From DASPKM01 sp035628135 (GTDB lineage Bacteria; Bacteroidota; Bacteroidia; Chitinophagales; Chitinophagaceae), in NCBI GenBank assembly GCA_035628135.1, contig DASPKM010000006.1:1-64000 (forward strand): 64,000 bases of DNA, read 5' to 3'. This document shows positions 25,465-33,800 of the stretch, in pieces. The translations under genes and the position numbers were made by a program. The notes under the pieces were generated by a model. The model saw only the letters and a list, made by a program, of their open reading frames with translations, was not told the DNA's origin and made no database searches. Numbering within the stretch: the stretch's first letter is position 1; each line of letters starts with the position of its first letter.

Positions 25465-26489
25465 GTTTTCAATTCCAATACCCCCACCCTGATCGGCGCA
25501 AGATCTTTCAGGTTCACATTGCCCTTGGTTTGTTCATACAAACGGCGGAACAATTGCAGGTTAGAGGAAGCAACATAATACAGTTTATTGCCAACTATCA
25601 CCCCCGTAGTGGGTTGCGAGAACAAAGAATCACTCTTTGCCAGCATGTTTCGATCATGTACATGTAAAAATGTTGAGTCGAGCATGTATTGCACCACTTC
25701 GTCACTGCTGTCTGCCGGTATGATGGCTACCAGGCTATTGTTGTAGAAATACAAACCATCCGAACCGGCCTGCCAATTGTTTGCCATGGTTACTGTGTCC
25801 AGCTTGCGTGTTTGAATCTCGAGCCTCCCGAACATATCGCTGGGCCTTGCATACCAGGTAAGATACAGGTAACGCTCGTCAGGGGTTAAATCAAGCCCAT
25901 TCGGGTATGCTTCGCCGGGGAAAGTATAAAAGATCTCCAGCACGTCTTTTTCGGGCCTGATCGTATAGATAGTGCCGTTAGGGGTATCGCTGATGTAGAC
26001 AACTCCATTGGAGTCTACCACCAGGTCGTTTAAAAAATACCCGCGGTTAACGTCTCCATCCAGCAGGTATTTTTTGATCAGCTTCCCGGTATTCAAATCA
26101 TACTTAAAAACACCTGAATTGCCCGTAATGGTGCTGTCCTCGTCTTTGATCGGCATTCCCGCGCCGGCCGTTCCGCTCGCGGCCCATAGCACCCTGCGCT
26201 TTGCATCCACACGCATTCCGACAACACCATAAATGCCATCCTGTTTTTCCTGTATAAAATCTTCATAAGAACCATCTTCCTTTATCTTGATGATCTTTCG
26301 CTTATAAGTGCTGCTGACGTAAAATTCTTTTTTAACGGGGTCATATGCAATGCCTTCCGGTATAGCATCATTCTCCGGAATGGTATATGCCAACCCTTTT
26401 TTTGTTGAAGTGCTTTGTTCAGTGTTGGAACAAGCTGCGCAATACAGCAGCGTTAGCAGGAAAAAATACTGCAGAATAGTTTTGGACAT
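25458..26489 (-). CDS. SMP-30/gluconolactonase-like beta-propeller lipoprotein
   Basis: 343 residues. The signal peptide ends in YCAACSN (lipobox Cys about 20). The mature part carries beta-propeller repeats typical of SMP-30/strictosidine synthase-like proteins: AIPEGIAYDPVKKEFYVSSTYKRKIIKI-type text, NDLVVDSNGVVYISDTPNGTIY and AYPNGLDLTPDERYLYLTWY. Known relatives are lactonases or metal-dependent hydrolases, but many propellers of this kind are only binding proteins. The acidic metal ligands cannot be assigned with confidence. Its last codons run into a GTCATTRR repeat that supplies the stop. Confidence 0.75.
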   Translation of the reverse strand: MSKTILQYFFLLTLLYCAACSNTEQSTSTKKGLAYTIPENDAIPEGIAYDPVKKEFYVSSTYKRKIIKIKEDGSYEDFIQEKQDGIYGVVGMRVDAKRRVLWAASGTAGAGMPIKDEDSTITGNSGVFKYDLNTGKLIKKYLLDGDVNRGYFLNDLVVDSNGVVYISDTPNGTIYTIRPEKDVLEIFYTFPGEAYPNGLDLTPDERYLYLTWYARPSDMFGRLEIQTRKLDTVTMANNWQAGSDGLYFYNNSLVAIIPADSSDEVVQYMLDSTFLHVHDRNMLAKSDSLFSQPTTGVIVGNKLYYVASSNLQLFRRLYEQTKGNVNLKDLAPIRVGVLELKTQ

Positions 26490-26569
26490 ATGGGAATGCT
26501 TATGCGCTCAAATTAGCACGAAAAAAATTGCACGATTAACCACTCATACAAAAAGCATCTTTCGCCAAA

Positions 26570-26646
26570 ACCAATGAGCTATTGACCCTCTAGGAGAATC
26601 TTTCGGATTAAGCGATGACTCAATGACCTATTGACCTGATGACCTA
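26570..26646. repeat. GTCATTRR tandem repeat, copy 2
   Basis: On the plus strand CAATGAGCTATTGACCC (about 26573-26589), then ACTCAATGACCTATTGACC and TGATGACCTACTGAC (26619-26652). Reversed these are the GTCATTGA / GTCAATAG units of the other copies. The block fills the gap between the SMP-30-like gene and the end of the dipeptide epimerase gene, and its last unit overlaps the epimerase stop (26644). Confidence 0.6.
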
Positions 26647-27675
26647 CTGACTATCTCCCAATGCCACCTTAATCTCCACTCCCAATCCTGGCTTACCGGA
26701 GTACACCGCCCTGCCCTGCTCGAACCATAAACCCGTTGCCAGGTCGTCTGCCAGCAACAGGGGACCATCCATATCAACATGGTCTGCCAAAGGGAGTAAA
26801 TGCGCAATGGCCGCAGTGCCGATACTGCTTTCATTCATGCTGCCTATCATAACCTGCATGCCTAGCTGCCGGGCACGGCTTATCATTCTTCTCGCCGGCG
26901 TAATGCCTCCGCACTTGGTAAGCTTGATATTTATTCCATGGAAATGCCCATGGCATTTGTCAACGTCTGATTCCGCCACACAACTTTCGTCGGCATACAG
27001 CGGCAAAGGCGAACGTTCGAACAATACTTTCATGCCTTGCCAATTCTCTTTGGCAAGCGGTTGTTCCACCAACTCCACGCCCAGCTCCTGCAAACGCGGT
27101 ATTTTGTCCAGCGCTTCATCCAGCGTCCATCCTGCATTGGCATCTACCCGTAATACGGCATCGGTATGCTTGCGCAACGATTCAACAATGGCAATGTCCT
27201 CGGCCGTGCCCAGCTTTATTTTATAAATCGGCCAGGGCTTTTCTTTCATCTTCTCCACCATTTTTTCAACCGTATCGATGCCGATGGTGTAATCCGTCAC
27301 CGGGATGTTGTCCGTACTCAATCCCCACAACTCGTACAAAGGCTTGCCCTTTAACTTTCCGAACAGGTCCCAACCCGCGATATCCAGCGCGCAAACAAGA
27401 AATGAGTTATTGGGGAATAAATGATGTACGTAGTGCCAGTACCGCTCGGGATCGGTAAAGGAAAATTTTTCAAGGAATGTTTTTTTTCGCTCGATATCCT
27501 CGATCATTTTCGACACGGGAATATGATAATAAGCGATGGCGGGCGCCTCGCCATAACCTTTCAACCCGAAATGTTCCAGTGATACTACCAGCGTGGGCTG
27601 ATGCGTTTTGGTGCCGCGTGAAATAGTGAATGGATAAACAAATGGAAGCTCGAAGCTGTGATACTTGATTTTCAA
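26644..27675 (-). CDS. Dipeptide epimerase (enolase superfamily, L-Ala-D/L-Glu epimerase type)
   Basis: 343 residues starting with a TTG codon at 27675 (MKIKYHSFELPFVYPFTISRG, the usual N-terminus, so the TTG start is well supported). The C-terminal barrel carries Y-K-I-K at 151-154 (catalytic Lys), metal ligands D178 (RVDAN), E204 (VEQP) and D229 (ADES), a second catalytic Lys in NIKLTKCGG (249-257), and D-M-D-G-P near 300, the sequence typical of the Ala-Glu epimerase subgroup. These enzymes epimerise the second residue of L-Ala-L/D-Glu, feeding murein peptide recycling, but many members act on other dipeptides. It lies 6 bases after malQ (malQ being upstream on the same strand), which may reflect co-transcription rather than shared function. 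Confidence 0.88.
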   Translation of the reverse strand: MKIKYHSFELPFVYPFTISRGTKTHQPTLVVSLEHFGLKGYGEAPAIAYYHIPVSKMIEDIERKKTFLEKFSFTDPERYWHYVHHLFPNNSFLVCALDIAGWDLFGKLKGKPLYELWGLSTDNIPVTDYTIGIDTVEKMVEKMKEKPWPIYKIKLGTAEDIAIVESLRKHTDAVLRVDANAGWTLDEALDKIPRLQELGVELVEQPLAKENWQGMKVLFERSPLPLYADESCVAESDVDKCHGHFHGINIKLTKCGGITPARRMISRARQLGMQVMIGSMNESSIGTAAIAHLLPLADHVDMDGPLLLADDLATGLWFEQGRAVYSGKPGLGVEIKVALGDSQ

Positions 27676-27681
27676 AATACG

Positions 27682-30384
27682 TTATTTAAAGGTGCCCCTT
27701 CCACTGATACCTGCATATTCTTTTAGCTCTTCGTTGAATGCTTTGGCCTTCAGCAGGTCTTCGAGATAAATGTGCATGCGGTATCTCCAATAATGCTTTG
27801 AATTGGCGGGTATGTTGATGCGTTCTTCCTGCGGATTGTCTCTCCGCAACGATTCGTTCATGCCCAAAAGGTCCTGCAACTGGAAAATGCTCCACATGGC
27901 GGGCGACTGCAGGTGCTGCAGCACGATAGCCTTGTTGATCCAGGCCTCACAGAAAGCAGGCGCTTCGCCCCACTGCCCCAGCTCCTGGTTAAAGAACTGC
28001 TGCGTCTTGGCGCGGTCTTCTTCCCACCAGCCGCGGATGGTGCTCATGTCGTGCGTGGAAGGCGTTACCACTGATAAATATGGCGCATCGGCCGGCGCAG
28101 AAAATGATTTATGGGAATGCTTCGGCATGCGTTGTATCTCGAGGCTCAGGATGCCGAGTTGCTTCATTACCTCCGGCACGCAATGCGGTACCATGCCCAG
28201 GTCTTCGCCGCACACCAGCATGTTGGTGGAACGCTTCAACGCCGGCAATTTCTTCATGGCCTCTTTCTGCCAGAAATCATCCTGGCGGTGATAAAAGTAA
28301 TTGACGTATAGTTCTTTTAACTGGTGTTGCGTATTACCATCGAGGTGACGGAACGAAATGGTATTTTCCATCGCGATGCGGAAATGGAATTGCAATCCGC
28401 CCGAGCCCGCCACTTCGAACAGGATCACGTTCGATACCAGGTCAAACAATCCCTGCCGGATGTTCTTGTTCTCCTCATCCTCTTCCAACCCTGTAAAATA
28501 CGCCTCTACCTGCCGCTGCGTACTGTATTCGTCCCGCAGGGTATAACTGCCATCCTCCCCCGCTTCCAAAAACTTTTTGAACTTGTCCTTATTCGGCCCG
28601 AACATTTCCCACAATACCGCGTCATTGATGTACGGTTGGGTATAACGGTGATGATCAAATGAAATTCCGCGGGAATGGAACTCTGAAATGTGCACCGGGA
28701 TGGCCGGCTCAAAATGCCCCATGATGCCTTCTACCGCGTGCATGGGTATGGCCCAGATGCGAAAGAATCCAAGAACATGGTCGATGCGGAATGCGTCGAA
28801 GTATTCGCGCATTTGCTCAAAGCGCTTGCGCCACCAGGCAAATCCATCCTCCGCCATTCTCTCCCAATTATAAGTAGGAAAGCCCCAGTTCTGTCCCTTT
28901 ACTGCAAAATCGTCCGGCGGCGCGCCTGCCTGCTCATCCATGTGATACAGCTCGGGCTCCACCCATGCATCGCAACTGTGCCGTGAAATTCCAATCGGAA
29001 TGTCGCCTTTAAGCACTACGCCATTTTTATGCGCATACTCTACCGCCTCCCGCAATTGCAGGTGCAAATGGTATTGAATAAAATAGATCGTAGCGATATT
29101 ATCGTAATGCTTGGCCCGCGGGGAAACATATTTTTCGATAGCGGCCTTATCATACTTGCCGTAGAGTTTCCAGCGGCTGAAGTCTGCCGTTTTATTCCTG
29201 TCTTTTAAATAACAAAACGCCGCAAACGGCACCAGCCAATGCTTCTGCTGCTTAAAGAAGGCCTGGAAGTCTTCATCCGCAAGAAATTCATCTTTCTGTG
29301 CCAGGAACAATTCTTTTATTACGGATAGCTTGAACTCTATCACCTGCTCATAATCCAGCTCAGGCAATTCATTCAATTGCTTCTGTTTCTTTTTTAACGG
29401 CTTTACCAGCGAAGCATATTTTTTTCCCGCTACCTTTTCAAGGTTCAGGTACAAGGGATGCAATGCAAACGCAGAAATAGCAGAATAAGGATAAGAGTCC
29501 AGCCAGGAATTGGTGCCCATGGTATCGTTTACTGGCAGTAACTGTATCAAATGAAATCCTGTTTGCCTGGCCCAATCCACCAGCAGCTTCAGGTCGGTAA
29601 ACTCACCGGTGCCGAACGAGGTTTTACTGCGAAGGCTGAACACGGGAATAGCCACTCCCGCACCCTTCCAGGTGTGATTAGGAAGGGTTGCAAACCCATC
29701 GTGCAGGATGGTAAGCTTTTTCTTTTGCGCATCGCCATACAAAATGCGGTTGGGACCGCCTTCGAACTTCCCGAATTTTTTATGCCTGGCATCGTACGTG
29801 CCATATTTATAGTTGAGGGGAAAGCTTTCCTTTGGAAGGTTCACTTTGGCCACCCACCAGTTACTGTCCCGGGTCATCAATACAGGCTCATCGGTGTTCC
29901 ACTCCCCAAGGTTAATGCCGCTGCCGCTGATGCACAACACTTCATTTTTTTTAAGCAGGGGGGCCTTTACCTTAAATATATGCGTGAACTTCTTGCCGTA
30001 TTTTACCTTATTGGCCGGGTGGTTTTTCAAAAGTACCTGTCTGAACGGGGCGGTATAAAAGGCGTTCTCGAATTCGCCGCTGTGGTTCCAGGTATCGATT
30101 ACCTGGAATTCATCGATGCCTTCGCCTGAAATGTCGATGATGCGGTCATTCCCCCATTCCTCCAGGATAGAGCCATCGGTATCCCGTAATAAATAATTGT
30201 ATTGGATGCGGGCGGCGGATGCGGCATCGGCCTCAAGGGTGCCGTGCCAGAATTCGCTGTTCAGGTATTGAAGCGGGAAAGCTTTGGCTTGATCATGGTT
30301 TCCTAATGCATCGATGTTGCCGGAAATATGCAGGGATTGACCGAATTGTGTGCGAAAACGTAAGTAGAACTGGATCTTCTTCAT
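27682..30384 (-). CDS. malQ: 4-alpha-glucanotransferase with two N-terminal CBM20 domains (DPE2-like)
   Basis: 900 residues from the ATG at 30384 (MKKIQFYLRFRTQFGQ). Two starch-binding CBM20 modules occupy about 1-110 and 125-235 (the second with LCISGSGINLGEWN and NWWVAKVNLP). A GH77 domain follows from about 255: AIPVFSLRSKTSFGTGEF, LIQLLPVNDT, and the acid residues in FDAFRIDHVLGF (nucleophile Asp), LVCGEDLGMVP (acid/base Glu) and TPSTHDMSTIRGWW. This layout is that of plant DPE2 and its bacterial relatives, which transfer glucosyl units between maltose and larger glucans in the cytoplasm. The enzyme would connect imported malto-oligosaccharides with the glycogen genes at 44-57 kb. Confidence 0.93.
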   Translation of the reverse strand: MKKIQFYLRFRTQFGQSLHISGNIDALGNHDQAKAFPLQYLNSEFWHGTLEADAASAARIQYNYLLRDTDGSILEEWGNDRIIDISGEGIDEFQVIDTWNHSGEFENAFYTAPFRQVLLKNHPANKVKYGKKFTHIFKVKAPLLKKNEVLCISGSGINLGEWNTDEPVLMTRDSNWWVAKVNLPKESFPLNYKYGTYDARHKKFGKFEGGPNRILYGDAQKKKLTILHDGFATLPNHTWKGAGVAIPVFSLRSKTSFGTGEFTDLKLLVDWARQTGFHLIQLLPVNDTMGTNSWLDSYPYSAISAFALHPLYLNLEKVAGKKYASLVKPLKKKQKQLNELPELDYEQVIEFKLSVIKELFLAQKDEFLADEDFQAFFKQQKHWLVPFAAFCYLKDRNKTADFSRWKLYGKYDKAAIEKYVSPRAKHYDNIATIYFIQYHLHLQLREAVEYAHKNGVVLKGDIPIGISRHSCDAWVEPELYHMDEQAGAPPDDFAVKGQNWGFPTYNWERMAEDGFAWWRKRFEQMREYFDAFRIDHVLGFFRIWAIPMHAVEGIMGHFEPAIPVHISEFHSRGISFDHHRYTQPYINDAVLWEMFGPNKDKFKKFLEAGEDGSYTLRDEYSTQRQVEAYFTGLEEDEENKNIRQGLFDLVSNVILFEVAGSGGLQFHFRIAMENTISFRHLDGNTQHQLKELYVNYFYHRQDDFWQKEAMKKLPALKRSTNMLVCGEDLGMVPHCVPEVMKQLGILSLEIQRMPKHSHKSFSAPADAPYLSVVTPSTHDMSTIRGWWEEDRAKTQQFFNQELGQWGEAPAFCEAWINKAIVLQHLQSPAMWSIFQLQDLLGMNESLRRDNPQEERINIPANSKHYWRYRMHIYLEDLLKAKAFNEELKEYAGISGRGTFK

Positions 30385-30493
30385 CAACAGGCAGCGTTTG
30401 AAAGCAGCGAATTTATCACAAAAGTGTATACATAACACAATCAAATTAGATTTCGTGCTTTTACCTTATTTTCGCACAAAATTTTTCCAGAGC

Positions 30494-30652
30494 ATGGAAC
30501 AGAAAAGAAAGAAATCGACCGGCTTATATTGGATATTGTTTTTAGCTTCTTCTGCCCTATTGGCCTTTGCCATTTGGGACCATTGGGAATACCTCACCCT
30601 GATACTGCCTTTTCAGGTGACTTTTTTTGCCAAGGCACTGGACATCATGTAA
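30494..30652 (+). CDS. Small hypothetical membrane protein (52 residues)
   Basis: Starts MEQKRKKSTGLYWILFLASS at the ATG at 30494. A basic N-terminus precedes two hydrophobic stretches (about 12-27 and 31-46). I recognise no family. A positive-inside N-terminus, its own downstream terminator and its position in a divergent promoter region support a real gene, but the call rests on composition only. Confidence 0.5.
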   Translation: MEQKRKKSTGLYWILFLASSALLAFAIWDHWEYLTLILPFQVTFFAKALDIM

Positions 30653-30698
30653 CCCGCAAAATCCCGCAAGTGTAAGGAGACCGGGCCAAAATATTCGG

Positions 30699-30730
30699 AG
30701 CCGCCTGCTATTGCAAGGCGGCTTTTTTTA
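30699..30730 (+). terminator. Rho-independent terminator after the small membrane protein gene
   Basis: AGCCGCC (30699-30705) / GGCGGCT (30717-30723) with a TGCTATTGCAA loop that can pair further, followed by seven T. Confidence 0.9.
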
Positions 30731-30798
30731 TTTGCCTTAACAGCAATGCAAATATGGAAATGTTAACTTCAGGGCATCTAAACACCAAACTTTATTGT

Positions 30799-32784
30799 AT
30801 GGGAAAACTACGCCTCGCCACAAGCCTGCTATTGGTGCTTTTTGCTATTACCGCCCAGGCACAGAAAAGCCTCAGCTTTCAACCGGAACAACCCAAAGCC
30901 GGGGAAACTATTTCCATTAAGTATAACCCTTCGGCCACCCCACTGTTCGGGTTGGACGATATTACCGCATATGCATACTTGTTATACAATGCATCGAATC
31001 CCGTAGTACAGGAGGTGCAGCTGAAAAAAGAAGGCCAGGTGTACACCGGCACCATCACCACCAACGATAGCGTGCGCGCCGTGCTGGTAAAATTGGTGAA
31101 GGATGATAAAACCGATAACAACAACGACGCAGGCTATCATGTTTTAATCTATGGCAATGATGGCAAGCCCGTGCAGGGGGCAAATATGATTATGGGTAAA
31201 TTATTCAGATCTAACTGGTATTTGCTGGAATTGCGGCGGAATCCACAGCTGGCCGCTGAATTTTATAAAAACGAATTTACACTGTACCCACAAGCAAAGG
31301 AAACGTCACGCAACGACTACATCGCCTACCTAAGCATATCCGCAGACGAGGCAGATAAGGCAACGCTTAAACAGATGCTCGGGGATATGGTAGCCAATCC
31401 CAACGCAAACGAGGCCGACCTGTCCTTTGCAAAAGAATTTTACAACTTTACGCTAAAAGATAAGGCCAGGGTGGCCGTTGTAGATTCGCTGCTTAAACTG
31501 AAATATCCTAATGGCCTTTGGCTGCGTGCCGAGAAAATAAACGCGATGTTCCGGGAGCAGGATCCCGAAAAAAGAGAGGCGCTGTATAAAGAGATCCTCA
31601 CCGCCTATCCCCCCAAAACGCAAGACCAGCGTTCAAACGCAAATTTCCTGGCATCGCAGGTGGCAAACCTCTACGCCGAGAAAGGCAATTTTGCAAAAAT
31701 GAAGGAATATGCGGCACTTGTCAACGACAAGGATTTGCTCGCCTCCTTATACAATAACGTGGCGTGGCAGCTTGCAGGTGAAGGTGTGGACGGCAAGCCG
31801 GGCGATATTGCACTGGGTAAGGAACTATCAGCCCAGTCGCTTGTGTTGGTAAAGGAGCTATCGGAAGACCTGGCAAAAAAACCCAGCCACCTCACCGAAA
31901 AGCAATGGAAACGTGAGCAGGAAGAAACTTACTTCATGTATTCCGACACTTATGCAGTACTGTTGTACCACGACAAACAATTCGATAAGGCATACGAACT
32001 GCAAAAAAAAGCAGTGGAAGGTTATAAGCGCAACTATGTAAACCTGAATGCAAACTTTACCGTGATGACGGAAAAGGTGAAAGGGCCCAAAGCCGCACAA
32101 AAAGAATTGGAAGCTTTCATGAAAGATGGAAAATCTAACGCCAAAATGAAAGACCAGCTTAAAAGGATCTACCTGGCGCAAAACCACACCGAAGCACAAT
32201 GGACAAGCTACCTGGCCGGGCTTGAAAAAGAAGCGCTCGCTAAAAAACGGGAAGAACTGGCAAGGCAAATGATCAATATGCCCGCCCCATTATTCACCCT
32301 GAGGGATATTCAAGGCAAGGAAGTTTCACTGGCCAGCCTGAAAGGCAAAACCGTGGTGCTCGATTTCTGGGCCACCTGGTGCGGCCCCTGCGTAGCCTCC
32401 TTCCCAGGGATGCAAAAAGCAGTAGATAAATATAAAAACGATCCCAACGTGGTTTTCCTTTTTGTAGATACCTGGGAAGGGGCCGACGACCGTGCGAAAC
32501 GTGAAAAAACCGTAAAGGATTTCATCGAAAAGAATAAATACAGGTTTACCGTGTTGTACGATGACACCAAAAAAGACAGTCCCGATCAATTTGTAGTAGT
32601 GAGCGACTATAAAGTAGATGGCATTCCTACAAAATTCGTCATAGATAAAAACAGCAATATCCGCTTTAAGAGCGTGGGCTACAGCGGCAATGCCGATGGA
32701 CTGGTAGCGGAGATCAGCATGATGATCGAAATGGCCAACGGCGACGGCAAAAGCGGCACCACTACTGAGAAAAGAGGATTTTAG
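30799..32784 (+). CDS. Secreted TlpA-like thioredoxin-fold protein with helical repeat region
   Basis: 661 residues from the ATG at 30799 (MGKLRLATSLLLVLFAITAQAQ, cleavable signal). Residues 23-130 are a beta-rich N-terminal domain. A long helical, TPR-like region follows (about 140-490, with YKEILTAYPPKTQDQRS, SLYNNVAWQLAGEG and KAYELQKKAVEGYKRNY). The C-terminal 150 residues are a TlpA/ResA-type thioredoxin domain: APLFTLRDIQGKEVSLASL and the redox motif F-W-A-T-W-C-G-P-C at about 522-530. It should act in the periplasm as a thiol-disulfide oxidoreductase; the helical part may bind substrates. Bacteroidota carry many such fusions with unknown targets. It ends convergently 6 bases from the next gene. 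Confidence 0.85.
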   Translation: MGKLRLATSLLLVLFAITAQAQKSLSFQPEQPKAGETISIKYNPSATPLFGLDDITAYAYLLYNASNPVVQEVQLKKEGQVYTGTITTNDSVRAVLVKLVKDDKTDNNNDAGYHVLIYGNDGKPVQGANMIMGKLFRSNWYLLELRRNPQLAAEFYKNEFTLYPQAKETSRNDYIAYLSISADEADKATLKQMLGDMVANPNANEADLSFAKEFYNFTLKDKARVAVVDSLLKLKYPNGLWLRAEKINAMFREQDPEKREALYKEILTAYPPKTQDQRSNANFLASQVANLYAEKGNFAKMKEYAALVNDKDLLASLYNNVAWQLAGEGVDGKPGDIALGKELSAQSLVLVKELSEDLAKKPSHLTEKQWKREQEETYFMYSDTYAVLLYHDKQFDKAYELQKKAVEGYKRNYVNLNANFTVMTEKVKGPKAAQKELEAFMKDGKSNAKMKDQLKRIYLAQNHTEAQWTSYLAGLEKEALAKKREELARQMINMPAPLFTLRDIQGKEVSLASLKGKTVVLDFWATWCGPCVASFPGMQKAVDKYKNDPNVVFLFVDTWEGADDRAKREKTVKDFIEKNKYRFTVLYDDTKKDSPDQFVVVSDYKVDGIPTKFVIDKNSNIRFKSVGYSGNADGLVAEISMMIEMANGDGKSGTTTEKRGF

Positions 32785-32790
32785 CAAGTT

Positions 32791-33642
32791 TTACTGCCGG
32801 TATTCGTACCGTATCACGTTCCGCTCCGCGGGATCGAAAGGATTGGGTGCAATACGCAGCACAGGGTATCCATCCGCATCGTAGGTAAATGTGGAAGGCT
32901 CGGTATACGTGCCGGAAGTTGGATCCTCAAAATCCTTTTCACGCAATACCGTTACATTGTTCTTGTTTAATCCCAGGTAAGTTTCGATACCTGCGGGATG
33001 TATTGTGAAAAAGAACATGCTTCCGATATTCAGTTGGTACAGCGGGTTTGGATTGTTGTCGTACGTAAATTGATCCTCCCACCACATCAACAGGAAATTA
33101 TTCTCTTCACGCATCAGCACCTGCTTGCTGATATTAGTGCCATCGTAAAAAATGGTATCCCTGTACAAATTGTTCCAGGTACCTGCATCGAGGAATGTGG
33201 CTATTATTTGGTTGCCATTGTATGTATAGTTGGCAACATCGGTATCGGGCCAGCTAAGGTCAACTATGGAGTCCTGGATCTTGCGGCCCTGGCCATCATA
33301 TTTAAAATACCAGGTCCAGTTTGTCGCGGTTGGCGTAAGCGTTACTTTGAATGGCTTGTTATCGGCGCCGATGTAATGGAAATAATAATCGTTGTCTTCG
33401 ATGACATCCACGCTGCCGCCACTGGAGTCGGTAGATAATTGACGCAGCCTGGTAACCCGCTGCTGCGCATCATACTCAAAATCGTAATACACGCCCTGCA
33501 TCGGCAGCCGATCGTCGGTCTCATGTATTTTCGAAACCAACTTTACAGTGGTGGTCACGTCGGTTGTACCATTCACTTCTTTTTGACAGGAAACAACGAG
33601 AATGGCGATAGCGATCAATAGGGTCAGAGGTAAGCACTTCAT
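32791..33642 (-). CDS. Hypothetical lipoprotein with RHS-like/DUF4595-type text
   Basis: 283 residues from the ATG at 33642 (MKCLPLTLLIAIAILVVSCQKE; lipobox VVSC, Cys 18). The mature protein contains patterns such as YDAQQRVTRLRQL, FKYDGQGRKIQDS, YTYNGNQI and FTYDADGYPVLRI, the short Tyr-Asp-x-x-Gly-Arg repeats seen in RHS-like and DUF4595 lipoproteins. No enzymatic residues are evident. It is probably an outer-membrane lipoprotein of unknown role, transcribed alone. Confidence 0.7.
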   Translation of the reverse strand: MKCLPLTLLIAIAILVVSCQKEVNGTTDVTTTVKLVSKIHETDDRLPMQGVYYDFEYDAQQRVTRLRQLSTDSSGGSVDVIEDNDYYFHYIGADNKPFKVTLTPTATNWTWYFKYDGQGRKIQDSIVDLSWPDTDVANYTYNGNQIIATFLDAGTWNNLYRDTIFYDGTNISKQVLMREENNFLLMWWEDQFTYDNNPNPLYQLNIGSMFFFTIHPAGIETYLGLNKNNVTVLREKDFEDPTSGTYTEPSTFTYDADGYPVLRIAPNPFDPAERNVIRYEYRQ

Positions 33643-33760
33643 GTTCACAGTTTAGCTGCGCTAAATTACTGCCTGCACGTAACATCGTTGTTACCACTTA
33701 ATAAGTCACCTTACTCGTTTTTGGTTAATAGAAGGTTAATCGGAACGTTATGAAACGAAA

Positions 33761-33781
33761 AAGCCGGCATTCAGCCGGCTT
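33761..33781 (-). terminator. Rho-independent terminator of dnaK
   Basis: AAGCCGGC (33761-33768) / GCCGGCTT (33774-33781), loop ATTCA, followed on the minus strand by five T. It is 20 bases beyond the dnaK stop. Confidence 0.85.
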
Positions 33782-33800
33782 CCCGTGGATCTTCATTCAA

